Shown one piece after another: positions 25,917-33,276 of a stretch of DNA of 64,000 nt. This stretch comes from Peribacillus frigoritolerans (GTDB taxonomy: Bacteria > Bacillota > Bacilli > Bacillales > DSM-1321): positions 612,001 through 676,000 of the forward strand of contig NZ_KV440950.1 of NCBI RefSeq assembly GCF_001636405.1, read 5' to 3'. The notes below the pieces were generated by a model, which worked only from the letters and a program-made list of their open reading frames with translations, made no database searches and had not been told where the DNA came from. Position numbers and translations under genes: made by a program. Numbering within the stretch: position 1 is the first letter of the stretch; each line of letters opens with the position of its first letter.

Positions 25917-26537
25917 TCATCCTTTATTGGTCATCATGGCAATATACTTTCTGATTTCATCAGGCTTCCCGGCATATTTTTCAGCACGCTGTTCGTCTTT
26001 GGTGATTTTATCCTTTGCTTTGACCAGGATTTCTTCACCCTTATCTTTGGGCACGGCCACGACCCCATCTATGTCCCCTATGATGATGTCCCCTGGATAT
26101 ACGGTGACACCTCCACATGATATGGGCACATTGGTTTCGCCTACACCTGCCTTGCCGCTTGAGGCAACCGTCGTCCCTTTGCTGAATACAGGGAAATTCA
26201 ATTCTTTAATGGCTTCAAGGTCGCGAATGACCCCATCGACTACGAGGCCGCCTATTTCCATGGTCTGCATCATGCCGACAACAAAGTCTCCTGCTATTGC
26301 CCGGTATGTATCACCCTTGCTGTCAACGACAATTATATCCCCAGGCTTGGCTTCACCGATCGCTTTTAACACGGCTGAATTATCACCGACGGGAATCTTT
26401 ACGGTCAAAGCTCGTCCGGCCAAACGAAATTCTTCCTTTAAGGGTTTAATTGCCGAATCAAGATTGCTTAACCCTTCCATTGCATCTGAAATCGCCGTGG
26501 TGGGCAAATTCCTGAACTGTTGAATAAGATTATCCAT
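25917..26537 (-). CDS. RraA-family aldolase-like protein
   Basis: A 206-residue soluble protein of the RraA/HMG-aldolase fold. Key segments are 'TTAISDAMEG' at the N-terminus, the phosphate/pyruvate-binding 'GGLVVDGVIRDLEAI' with the R-D pair, and 'YPGDIIIGDIDGVVAVP'. Family members cleave 4-hydroxy-4-methyl-2-oxoglutarate or decarboxylate oxaloacetate; a RNase E inhibitor role is limited to other bacteria. Which reaction is done here is not clear. AAGGAGG lies about 10 nt before ATG. It ends at the bidirectional terminator shared with ltaS. A fragment of a second copy lies at 27199-27257. Confidence 0.85.
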   Translation of the reverse strand: MDNLIQQFRNLPTTAISDAMEGLSNLDSAIKPLKEEFRLAGRALTVKIPVGDNSAVLKAIGEAKPGDIIVVDSKGDTYRAIAGDFVVGMMQTMEIGGLVVDGVIRDLEAIKELNFPVFSKGTTVASSGKAGVGETNVPISCGGVTVYPGDIIIGDIDGVVAVPKDKGEEILVKAKDKITKDEQRAEKYAGKPDEIRKYIAMMTNKG

Positions 26538-26738
26538 GACTATGATTCCTCCTTAAGAGTTAATGAATATAGCCTAATTATACACAAATTTCGTAATTTT
26601 CTAATAGTTTTCAGCTTGATAAAATGGTAAGTGTTGTTTTGTCTGTTACACCGGTTCATAACCGAACTGCGAATTTTCAAGAAATGAAGGCACCCATTTT
26701 TTCATTTTTAATAGGATGTGCATGAAGGAGTGATGAAT

Positions 26739-26958
26739 ATGCCGTGGCAACAAAAAATTGCTATTTAATAAGTCAGCCTGTTGGGATTTCATTAACGAAT
26801 GAACAAGGGACGTCAGGTGTTTTGTGTGGTACTTCAGGTGAAAAGCTTTTTGTGAATATATGTATCAAGCACAATTCTCCTTAAAACAATACGATTTTTA
26901 TATGATTCAGGATATAAATGCATTTCCACCCTGTCAGAACACACAACCATTAAATTAA
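26739..26958 (+). pseudogene. Frameshifted small gene (about 70 codons)
   Basis: A start ATG 26739 with AAGGAGTGATG upstream opens as 'MPWQQK', then the frame must shift at the run of six A (26752-26757) to continue as 'NCYLISQPVGISLTNEQGTS' and 'GVLCGTSGEKLFVN'. It must shift again near 26860 to read 'EYMYQAQFSLKQYDFYMIQD' and 'INAFPPCQN', ending at TAA 26956-26958. The second break fits loss of one GAAT unit from a GAATGAAT tandem. Each piece has strong protein character. The family is not named with certainty. Confidence 0.6.
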
Positions 26959-27010
26959 TGAAAAGACCGATTTAGAGGGGCTTCAGGCTTTTGATAAACT
27001 CGATGAAAAT

Positions 27011-27133
27011 CGAATTTGTCTAAAGTTTTTTTACGGTTTGTACAATTTGAACGTTCCCCCTCTGGTAGCCTCCTCTGCGGCTTCTTTTTTCTGGACGCGC
27101 ATTTCCGCAGGAGTCTCGCACACCCGCTCTAAT
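27011..27133 (-). repeat. Dispersed non-coding repeat, degraded copy
   Basis: Read on the minus strand, this stretch matches 57829-58003: both hold GAGCGGGTGT, CGAGACTCCTGCGG, GAGGAGGCT, AACGTTCAAAT, and an ending that includes TAGACAAA. The middle is shortened and mutated here. Repeats with this GAGACTCCTGCGG core are common between genes in Bacillus relatives. No open frame or transposase is included. Confidence 0.7.
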
Positions 27134-27198
27134 TGTTTTAACTCTTTGATAGAACCCTTTTGCCTACAGTCTTGATTGGTTGATTAAAACTTAAGGTG

Positions 27199-27257
27199 AT
27201 TGCTCAACCCATCCATTGCATCTGAAATCGCCGTGGTGGGCAAATTCCTGAACTGTT
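27199..27257 (-). pseudogene. Remnant duplicate of the RraA-like gene 5' end
   Basis: 27199-27257 equals 26463-26521 in 57 of 59 positions, corresponding to about codons 6-25 of the RraA-like gene in the same orientation. The similarity goes on weakly into its upstream region (CTAATAGTTTTC and ATGGTAA-TG occur in both), but the bases around the start codon are missing. The rest of the gene is absent. Confidence 0.75.
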
Positions 27258-27601
27258 TTGTAAACTAATAGTTTTCCGTAGTATGGTAAATGTAGTGTAA
27301 ATAATATCTGAAGGGGAGGGAAGCCCAGCTGTCACAAGGGGGGGTAAAGGCAAATTCCGTTTTAATCAATCGATTGATTAAACTTTAAAGATCATAGCTA
27401 TGAAGAGATTGAAATCCTGGATAGGAACAGTCCGAGCAATATTCATGGTCGGGCCTCCATGGCAGTTTGTTCCGTACAGGAACATTCTTCCGAAGCAAGG
27501 GTAGAATGCTGGTGCATATCCTCGGTTTTTTTCTGATCTGGATGGGGGTGTCAGCGAAGAAATCCATAACACAGCCAGTGTGCAGGGGATACTTGCAATC
27601 T

Positions 27602-27781
27602 TCAAAGCAGGAGCAGAATCAAGACGGATGTTGCCAATGTAAGCCAAAGGGGGCTGAAAACTTCTGGATGAATGATTAAAAAAATGATTCCTGCAATCGT
27701 GGCAGCCTGCTGTATGGTCATATGTCTAATGAAGTGGATTCCAGCTTTAAAACAGGCTTTAAGAAGAGGCATTTGATTCAT
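27602..27781 (-). CDS. Possible 59-residue membrane protein
   Basis: ATG 27781 has a strong AAAGGAGG 7 nt upstream. The product starts 'MNQMPLLKACFKAGIHFIRH', has a hydrophobic stretch 'AATIAGIIFLII' and ends with 'LWLTLATSVLILLLL', so two short membrane helices are likely. No family recognised. The next frame continues open for about 75 codons downstream, so a truncated longer gene is possible. It is divergent from the DUF948 gene. Confidence 0.45.
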   Translation of the reverse strand: MNQMPLLKACFKAGIHFIRHMTIQQAATIAGIIFLIIHPEVFSPLWLTLATSVLILLLL

Positions 27782-27899
27782 TTTCATTCCTCCTTTTACT
27801 TTCAATAATATGACCAGGCATAAAAGAAAATACATGGGGATTCGTTTTCTGCTCAATTATTACGGGTATAGTAAAGGTAAAATAAAAGGAGGAATCTAG

Positions 27900-28229
27900 G
27901 TGATCATTGTATATATTAGTCTTGCCCTCTTTATCGGATCGATTATTTATTTAGCGTTTTTTGCTTTTAAAACATTTAAGGATTCCAAACCGACAATTGA
28001 AAATGTGACTCAAACCGTTACACGCATCCAGGCCAAAACGGACCAGATTAAATCGGAAACGGACCAACTCGCCATGACACAGCAAGAAATCACTGAAGAT
28101 GTTGAATATAAAAAAGAGGCTGTCCAATATACGGTTGAGGCGGCTAAAGAAATACCTGAACCCTTTAAGCATATTTGGTTTTCAATAAAAGGTGACAAGT
28201 GGAAGCTTAGAAACAGAAGCGATGCATAA
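27900..28229 (+). CDS. DUF948 (YtxG-like) membrane-anchored protein
   Basis: A 109-residue protein with one N-terminal membrane helix ('ISLALFIGSIIYLAFFAF') and a cytoplasmic or surface helical part of heptad type ('TVTRIQAKTDQIKSETDQL'). This matches the DUF948/YtxG general-stress family, whose function is unknown. The start is GTG 27900 with AAAGGAGGAAT upstream. It stands alone; the guanidine riboswitch region follows. Confidence 0.72.
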   Translation: MIIVYISLALFIGSIIYLAFFAFKTFKDSKPTIENVTQTVTRIQAKTDQIKSETDQLAMTQQEITEDVEYKKEAVQYTVEAAKEIPEPFKHIWFSIKGDKWKLRNRSDA

Positions 28230-28267
28230 GTGTTTGACCGATCTGAAATGTACATGATATAGTATGG

Positions 28268-28368
28268 AAATACTATGTTTCTAGGGTTCCTCGGTTGAAT
28301 GTTACCGGAATGGTCCAAGAGAAACGCGCAGGAATCTGCGTACACGGAGGGAAAAAAGCCCGGGAGGT
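28268..28368 (+). ncRNA. Guanidine-I (ykkC) riboswitch aptamer
   Basis: The class hallmarks are in order: TCTAGGGTTCC (about 28280), CCGGAATGGTCCAAGAGAAAC (about 28305-28325, conserved core), a variable hairpin GCGCAGGAATCTGCG, then ACACGGAGGGA and AAAAGCCCGGGAG. These match the ykkC consensus closely. Guanidinium binding should stabilise the aptamer, using the GCCCGGGAG strand that otherwise forms the terminator, so it acts as an ON switch for the exporter gene downstream. Confidence 0.9.
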
Positions 28369-28396
28369 TATGAAAGATGACCTCCCGGGCTTTTTC
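28353..28396 (+). terminator. Riboswitch-controlled terminator before the guanidinium exporter
   Basis: AAAAAGCCCGGGAGGT (28353-28368) pairs perfectly with ACCTCCCGGGCTTTTT (28380-28395). Its 5' arm overlaps the aptamer's conserved 3' end. Confidence 0.92.
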
Positions 28397-28416
28397 TGTA
28401 ATTGGAGGGGAAAAAG

Positions 28417-28737
28417 ATGGCTTGGATTCAATTGGTGATTGCAGGAATATTTGAAGTGGTATGGGCGACAAGTCTAAAGTATACCGAGGGTTTTACGAAA
28501 TTATTACCTTCTATCATAACGATTGCTGGCATGGTTATTAGTTTTTATTTTTTGTCATCGGCGATAAAAACTCTGCCTATGGGAACAGCGTATGCAATCT
28601 GGACGGGAATAGGGGCTCTTGGGGCTGTTCTGGTAGGCATCATCGTTTTTAACGAGCCTAAGGATGCGATGCGATTGGTATTCGCCGGTTTTATTTTGGT
28701 TGGAATTATCGGCTTGAAGGTCACCTCTTCTGAATAA
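28417..28737 (+). CDS. gdx: SMR-family guanidinium exporter Gdx/SugE
   Basis: Small multidrug resistance protein of 106 residues with four membrane helices. The motif 'GIFEVVWATSLKYTEGFTK' has the essential Glu13 and the Gdx-type W-x3-K spacing; 'GTAYAIWTGIGALGAV' is the SMR helix-3 signature. The Gdx subclass exports guanidinium ion in exchange for protons, and the guanidine-I riboswitch in front confirms the substrate. B. subtilis has a two-gene ykkCD after this RNA; here a single homodimer-type gene is used. ATG 28417 is preceded by GGAGGGG 7 nt upstream. Confidence 0.93.
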   Translation: MAWIQLVIAGIFEVVWATSLKYTEGFTKLLPSIITIAGMVISFYFLSSAIKTLPMGTAYAIWTGIGALGAVLVGIIVFNEPKDAMRLVFAGFILVGIIGLKVTSSE

Positions 28738-28743
28738 TCTGCC

Positions 28744-28785
28744 CACTCCTCGCAAATAGTAATGTTAAATGATATTTGAGGAGTG
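28744..28785 (+). promoter_or_regulatory. Hairpin that hides the ribosome site of the YhcN-like gene
   Basis: CACTCCTCGCAAATA (28744-28758) and TATTTGAGGAGTG (28773-28785) pair with one bulged base. The 3' arm contains the ribosome site GAGGAGTG of the lipoprotein gene. It could limit translation or be a T-less terminator of gdx. Confidence 0.5.
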
Positions 28786-28791
28786 AAGAAT

Positions 28792-29334
28792 ATGAACTAT
28801 AAAGCGATAGTATCAAGTGCAATGATGGCTTTAGTGATTACAGGTTGTGCAACGAATGATAACGAAGACGCCAGTGATAATCTTGGCCTGAATCGTACTC
28901 ATCAGGATAATTTGGATAATCCGATGAATGTAGGCGACACAAGGCAAAATGTTAATAATGTCAATAATGATAATAATGATAATAATGATAATGGCGTAAA
29001 CGGTATGAGGGTCTCCGAGGATATCTCAAATCGAGTCGAAGCTTTGAAGGAAGTAAGTAACGCAAATGTCATCGTGACTGAAAATAATGCCTATGTAGGC
29101 GCAGTATTAAAAGACGGCGGGGAAAAGGATATCTCGAATGACCTTAAAGAAAGGGTTGCTGATGCAGTAAGGGGAGCAGATCCATCTGTAGACCAAGTTT
29201 ATGTGTCGGCAAATCCGGACTTTGTTCAAAGAATGGATGGGTATGCGAATGATATCGAGAATGGAAAACCCGTTGAAGGATTTGCTGAAGAGTTCCGTGA
29301 ACTTGTAACACGGATCTTTCCAAGTCCAAGATAA
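28792..29334 (+). CDS. YhcN/YlaJ-family sporulation lipoprotein
   Basis: A 180-residue lipoprotein. The signal 'MMALVITGC' places the lipid Cys near residue 20. A linker rich in Asn and Asp follows with 'NNDNNDNNDNG' repeats, then a conserved YhcN/YlaJ domain: 'VEALKEVSNANVIVTENNAY', 'VGAVLKDGG', 'VSANPDFVQRMDGYANDIEN'. Family members are made in the forespore and sit in the spore inner membrane, affecting germination and outgrowth. That fits the gerA-type operon just downstream. ATG 28792 is preferred to an upstream in-frame GTG at 28783. An intrinsic terminator follows. Confidence 0.82.
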   Translation: MNYKAIVSSAMMALVITGCATNDNEDASDNLGLNRTHQDNLDNPMNVGDTRQNVNNVNNDNNDNNDNGVNGMRVSEDISNRVEALKEVSNANVIVTENNAYVGAVLKDGGEKDISNDLKERVADAVRGADPSVDQVYVSANPDFVQRMDGYANDIENGKPVEGFAEEFRELVTRIFPSPR

Positions 29335-29350
29335 TTGGAAATTAAGAAGT

Positions 29351-29388
29351 AAAGACTTATCCGGTGGATTCCGGATAGGTCTTTTCCT
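29351..29388 (+). terminator. Intrinsic terminator after the YhcN-like gene
   Basis: AAAGACTTATCCGG (29351-29364) pairs with CCGGATAGGTCTTT (29371-29384) with one G-U pair, followed by TTCC. Confidence 0.78.
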
Positions 29389-29476
29389 ATTTTAAAGATA
29401 TCTGTGGAACATGACTAACTTTAAATAGGGTGGTTACAATAATCGAATGAACGAAAAACTTTGTATTGGGGGTGGG

Positions 29477-30988
29477 ATGGTGAGGTTTTTTAAGGGCAAG
29501 AGGGAAATGGATTCAGCATCCTTTCAGGTTACTTCCAAGGATTTCCAGGAACTCCTTAAAAAGTTTAAAACATCTGATGATTTTCTTACCTTCCAATTCC
29601 CGAATGATGATGGCTATATCATCTCCTACTTCAATTCACTGGTCAGTGTACAACAGCTCCACGAACAAGTATTGGCGGTCATGTCGAATCAACCAAAGAA
29701 GGTCCTTAAGCAACTAAAAGGCGATATTCCGATGGAAGATATGAAATTGACGGCTGATTTAAAAGACATTCAAAGATTGGTTTTGGAAGGATCGATCATG
29801 ATTCAATACAAACAAGACGATGAAATGTGTTTGCTCATTCCGTGTGTTCACAGTGTGAAAAGGCAAATTTCAACACCTGAGTCGGAGTATACGGTCGTTG
29901 GATCCAAGGAGGCGTTTGTTGAATCGCTTGATTCGAATTTGAATCTGATCCGTAACCGATTGCCCACTCCTGAATTGCAGTCCAAGGAATTTAGGGTCGG
30001 GAGCATCTCGCAAACAAGGATAGCGGTACTCTACATAGATGGGGTGGTAAATCAACAGATCATCAAGACGGTCATACAGAGAATAGAAGATATAGAATAT
30101 GATACGATCGTCGATATTTCGTTCGTAAGCCAGATGATCACGGATAATCGGAATTCGATGTTCCCGCAATTGATTGATACGGAGCGGCCTGATCATCTGG
30201 CCAGTGTATTATCGGAAGGGAAAATAGGGATCATGCTGGATGGATCTCCTCATGCATTGGTTGGTCCCAATACCATCATTTCATTCTTCTCGTCATTTGA
30301 AGATTATTTTCAAATTTGGAATCTCGGTACTTCATTCCGTTTGATTCGGCTTTTCGCCGTGCTGTTTTCCGTTTTGTCATCACCTCTGTATGTGGCCGTT
30401 TTAACCTATCATTATCAAGTGATCCCAACGGATTTGCTGCCAATCTTAATATCATCCAGGGGAGTGATCCCTTTTCCGCCGATCTTGGAAGCGATCGTGC
30501 TGGAAGGGACGATCGAATTGCTGAGGGAAGCGGCGGTCAGGCTGCCTGCCAAAGTTGGCTCTACCATCGGCATTGTTGGCGGTATAGTTATCGGTTCAGC
30601 CGCTGTGGAAGCGGGATTTGTCAGTAATGTCTTGTTGATGCTTGTCGCTTTGGCTGCCTTGGCTTCATTTACGGTGCCGATTTACCAAATCAGCAATACG
30701 ATTCGCCTTATCCGCTTTCCCTTTCTAATTGCTGCCCAGTTATACGGGCTGTTTGGAATAGCTTTATGCAGTGCATTCATTTTAAGTCATTTATTGAAAT
30801 TGACTTCGCTTGGCAGTCCTTATTTAGACCCGCTTTACCCGTTAAGAATTCATGACTTTAAAGATAGTCTGATTCGCCTCCCTTTTTCAAAGCAGAAAAA
30901 ACGCCCGCAGTTTCTGCGGACGGAAAATCCACTAAGGATAAGGAAAGAGGCGGAAAAACGAAACACCCGTAATGATATCGATGAATAA
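29477..30988 (+). CDS. Spore germinant receptor A subunit (GerA family)
   Basis: GerAA/GerKA-family protein of about 503 residues. A large N-terminal soluble part (1-290) has 'YIDGVVNQQIIKTVIQRIED' and the highly conserved 'DTERPDHLASVLSEGKIGIM'. The membrane part from about residue 290 has 'GVIPFPPILEAIVLEGTIEL' and 'KVGSTIGIVGGIVIGSAAVE'. It forms, with the B and C subunits, a nutrient-gated ion channel in the spore inner membrane. The germinant cannot be told. Start uncertain: GTG 29480 or ATG 29477 lies behind GGGGGTGG; ATG 29447 is possible but has no ribosome site. The basic C-terminal tail is common. Confidence 0.88.
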   Translation: MVRFFKGKREMDSASFQVTSKDFQELLKKFKTSDDFLTFQFPNDDGYIISYFNSLVSVQQLHEQVLAVMSNQPKKVLKQLKGDIPMEDMKLTADLKDIQRLVLEGSIMIQYKQDDEMCLLIPCVHSVKRQISTPESEYTVVGSKEAFVESLDSNLNLIRNRLPTPELQSKEFRVGSISQTRIAVLYIDGVVNQQIIKTVIQRIEDIEYDTIVDISFVSQMITDNRNSMFPQLIDTERPDHLASVLSEGKIGIMLDGSPHALVGPNTIISFFSSFEDYFQIWNLGTSFRLIRLFAVLFSVLSSPLYVAVLTYHYQVIPTDLLPILISSRGVIPFPPILEAIVLEGTIELLREAAVRLPAKVGSTIGIVGGIVIGSAAVEAGFVSNVLLMLVALAALASFTVPIYQISNTIRLIRFPFLIAAQLYGLFGIALCSAFILSHLLKLTSLGSPYLDPLYPLRIHDFKDSLIRLPFSKQKKRPQFLRTENPLRIRKEAEKRNTRNDIDE

Positions 30989-31012
30989 GGAAGTAGAAAG
31001 CGGTGAGAAGGA

Positions 31013-32113
31013 ATGGAAGTCAAACCAAATGAAACAAAACAAATATCTCCATTTTTTGTTTTTTTCCTCATGCCCGGCATGCAGATTGGAGTAGGGATAT
31101 TGGGGTTTGAACGGATAATAGCGAAAGAGTCTGGCCAAGACGCATGGATATCGGTCCTGATATCAGGGTTGATCATAAATGTTCTGCTTTGGATGTGTTT
31201 CAAGCTTTTGGGCAGGGGCCCCCAAACACTTGATTTGGTTGCCATCCACAAGGATTTGTTTGGTAAATGGGTCGGAAATGCTTTCAATATATTATTCATC
31301 CTCTACTTTATCATGATTTCCATCATTCTTATCAGGACTTATTTAGAAGTCATTCAGGTTTGGATGTTCCCAGGTGTCAATGTCCTGATGCTGATAACCA
31401 TCATTCTAATTCTCGTATATCGCTTTGTGGAGGGCGGTTTCAGGGTCATTACCGGTTTTTGCATAATCGGCCTTATGATTGGATCGCCATTATTCCTTTT
31501 GAATTATTTCCCTTTGAAGTACGCCCACTTTGAAAATTTGGGTCCTTTTCTTGATCATTCCTTTTTGGAAATCATGAAGGCCTGTAAGAAGATGACCCTG
31601 AATTACCTTGGTTTTGAATTAATCCTCATTTATTATCCTTTCATTAAAAATCGTGAAAAATCTCAAAAGTGGGCCCACTTAGGGGCGTTGTTCACTATGG
31701 TGATCTATGTAGTATCCATACTTGTTTCATTAGCCTACTATCATCAAGATCAGCTGAAAGATGTAATTTGGGCAACTTTGACGTTATGGAAAATTGTAGA
31801 CCTTCCATTCATTGAAAGGTTCGAATACATAGGGATTTCCGTTTGGCTGTTCATGGTGCTGCCGAATGTTTGCCTAGGGGTTTGGGCAGCAAGCAGGACA
31901 GCGAAAAGAGTATTCGGATATAGACAAAAAAAGATGTTGGTTCTCATTCTGATCATCATTTTGGTTTCCTGCATTTTTTTGGATAACCGCTATAGGATCG
32001 ATAAGTTTAACACGATCAGTTCGCAAATTGGTTTTTATATCGTTTATTTGTATCTTCCTCTCTTATTCATATGGCAGTCGATCGTCTATAAATTCAGGGG
32101 GCATAAATCATGA
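31013..32113 (+). CDS. Spore germinant receptor B subunit (GerB family permease)
   Basis: Integral membrane protein of 366 residues with about ten helices, of the GerAB/GerKB spore germination permease family (APC fold). The N-terminal 'ISPFFVFFLMPGMQIGVGIL' holds the usual first helix, and 'LGFELILIYYPFIKNREKSQ' is a typical middle motif. The B subunit carries the nutrient-binding site. It starts 24 nt after the A subunit and overlaps the C subunit by 4 nt (ATGA). AAGGA lies close before the ATG. Confidence 0.88.
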   Translation: MEVKPNETKQISPFFVFFLMPGMQIGVGILGFERIIAKESGQDAWISVLISGLIINVLLWMCFKLLGRGPQTLDLVAIHKDLFGKWVGNAFNILFILYFIMISIILIRTYLEVIQVWMFPGVNVLMLITIILILVYRFVEGGFRVITGFCIIGLMIGSPLFLLNYFPLKYAHFENLGPFLDHSFLEIMKACKKMTLNYLGFELILIYYPFIKNREKSQKWAHLGALFTMVIYVVSILVSLAYYHQDQLKDVIWATLTLWKIVDLPFIERFEYIGISVWLFMVLPNVCLGVWAASRTAKRVFGYRQKKMLVLILIIILVSCIFLDNRYRIDKFNTISSQIGFYIVYLYLPLLFIWQSIVYKFRGHKS

Positions 32114-33192
32114 AAATCAAACTTCTCTTGATAACATTAGCAAGCTTTTTGATGACGGCGTGCGGCGTGGAAAAGCAAATATTAGAAGATATATTAATTG
32201 CTGAAGTCGTTGGTTATGATGATGCCGGAGACAAGAAAATCAAAGGAACGGTCGTTGTCAGCGTTCCTCAGCCTGGGGAGGAAGCAGATCTGGGTAAAGA
32301 AGTATATGAAGCGGACTCCCATGATATAAAGGCGGCCCGTCAGCAGGAAAATGCAAAAACACCATACCCGATTGTCGGCGGGAGACTGACAGTCACTCTA
32401 TATGGTGAAGAATTGGCAAGTAAGGGGTTGAATGATTATGTCGATACATATAGGCGTGACCCAATGGTGGGAAGGGATTTGTATTTAGCGGTCGTTCATG
32501 GCAAAGCGGAGGATGTAGTTAAAATGGAGCCGAAGTTGATTAAAACTCCAGGGGTTCAAGTGAAGGAGCTGATCGAACAGAATATAAGGACCAATTTGCC
32601 TGATGTAGATCTTCACAGGTATTTATATGCGTGTCATGGTAAAGGGATCGATCCGGTCTTGCCCTTATTGGAAACAACAGGAGACCAAATACGGGTAAGG
32701 GGGATCGCCTTGTTTAAAACGGATCGTTATATTGGGAAATATATACCTTATGAAGACGGCTTTTTATATAAGGTCCTTAGTGAAAATTTTAAGCTGGGGA
32801 GTTATGAAATTAAATGGAAGGAAAATGACTTTACCGATATCAATAACGTGGAGTCACGTGTCCATTATCATATTTCGAATGCCAATCAAGACCCAAAGGT
32901 CAGGATTGAAGTGAAAATGAAAGCGAGTCTGCTAGAGGTCCAAGGCTACGACTTGGGCAAAGCGGTCGACCTGAATAAAATAGAGGCCAGGGCCGAGCAG
33001 GTCATTGGCAAAAAATTAAATGAGATGGTAACCATGTTTCAGGAGAACCATATAGATCCGCTTGCACTCGGTGATCATGCTAAAAGTAAAACAAGAAATT
33101 TTGATCAAAAACATTGGGAGGAGGCATATCCCGATATTCCAATCGAGGTCGATCTGGATATTGAAATGATTCAAACGGGAATAGCTGAATAA
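32110..33192 (+). CDS. Spore germinant receptor C subunit (Ger(x)C lipoprotein)
   Basis: A 360-residue lipoprotein. The lipobox 'FLMTAC' gives a diacylglyceryl Cys at residue 18. The Ger(x)C fold is shown by 'ILIAEVVGYDDAG', the central 'RDPMVGRDLYLAVVHGKAED' and 'GIALFKTDRYIGKYIPYEDG', with a C-terminal helical domain ending near 'DLDIEMIQTG'. Together with the A and B subunits it makes the receptor complex. Expected control is by sigma-G in the forespore; I could not identify the promoter by eye. Confidence 0.88.
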   Translation: MKIKLLLITLASFLMTACGVEKQILEDILIAEVVGYDDAGDKKIKGTVVVSVPQPGEEADLGKEVYEADSHDIKAARQQENAKTPYPIVGGRLTVTLYGEELASKGLNDYVDTYRRDPMVGRDLYLAVVHGKAEDVVKMEPKLIKTPGVQVKELIEQNIRTNLPDVDLHRYLYACHGKGIDPVLPLLETTGDQIRVRGIALFKTDRYIGKYIPYEDGFLYKVLSENFKLGSYEIKWKENDFTDINNVESRVHYHISNANQDPKVRIEVKMKASLLEVQGYDLGKAVDLNKIEARAEQVIGKKLNEMVTMFQENHIDPLALGDHAKSKTRNFDQKHWEEAYPDIPIEVDLDIEMIQTGIAE

Positions 33193-33276
33193 AAGTAGAA
33201 TATTCTGGAGTTTCCCCCTTTATAATAGGGTATTGGTGTAAGGATTGTGTCAATGCGGTAAAAAAGGGGGAAAAGC

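Noticed and set aside
25912-26523. 203-codon open frame on the plus strand
   Set aside because: It is fully antisense to the RraA-like gene, which has clear family motifs and a ribosome site; the plus-strand product has no recognisable features.
28917-28998. AAT/GAT-rich stretch as a DNA repeat element
   Set aside because: It is the Asn/Asp-rich linker within the YhcN-like lipoprotein gene.
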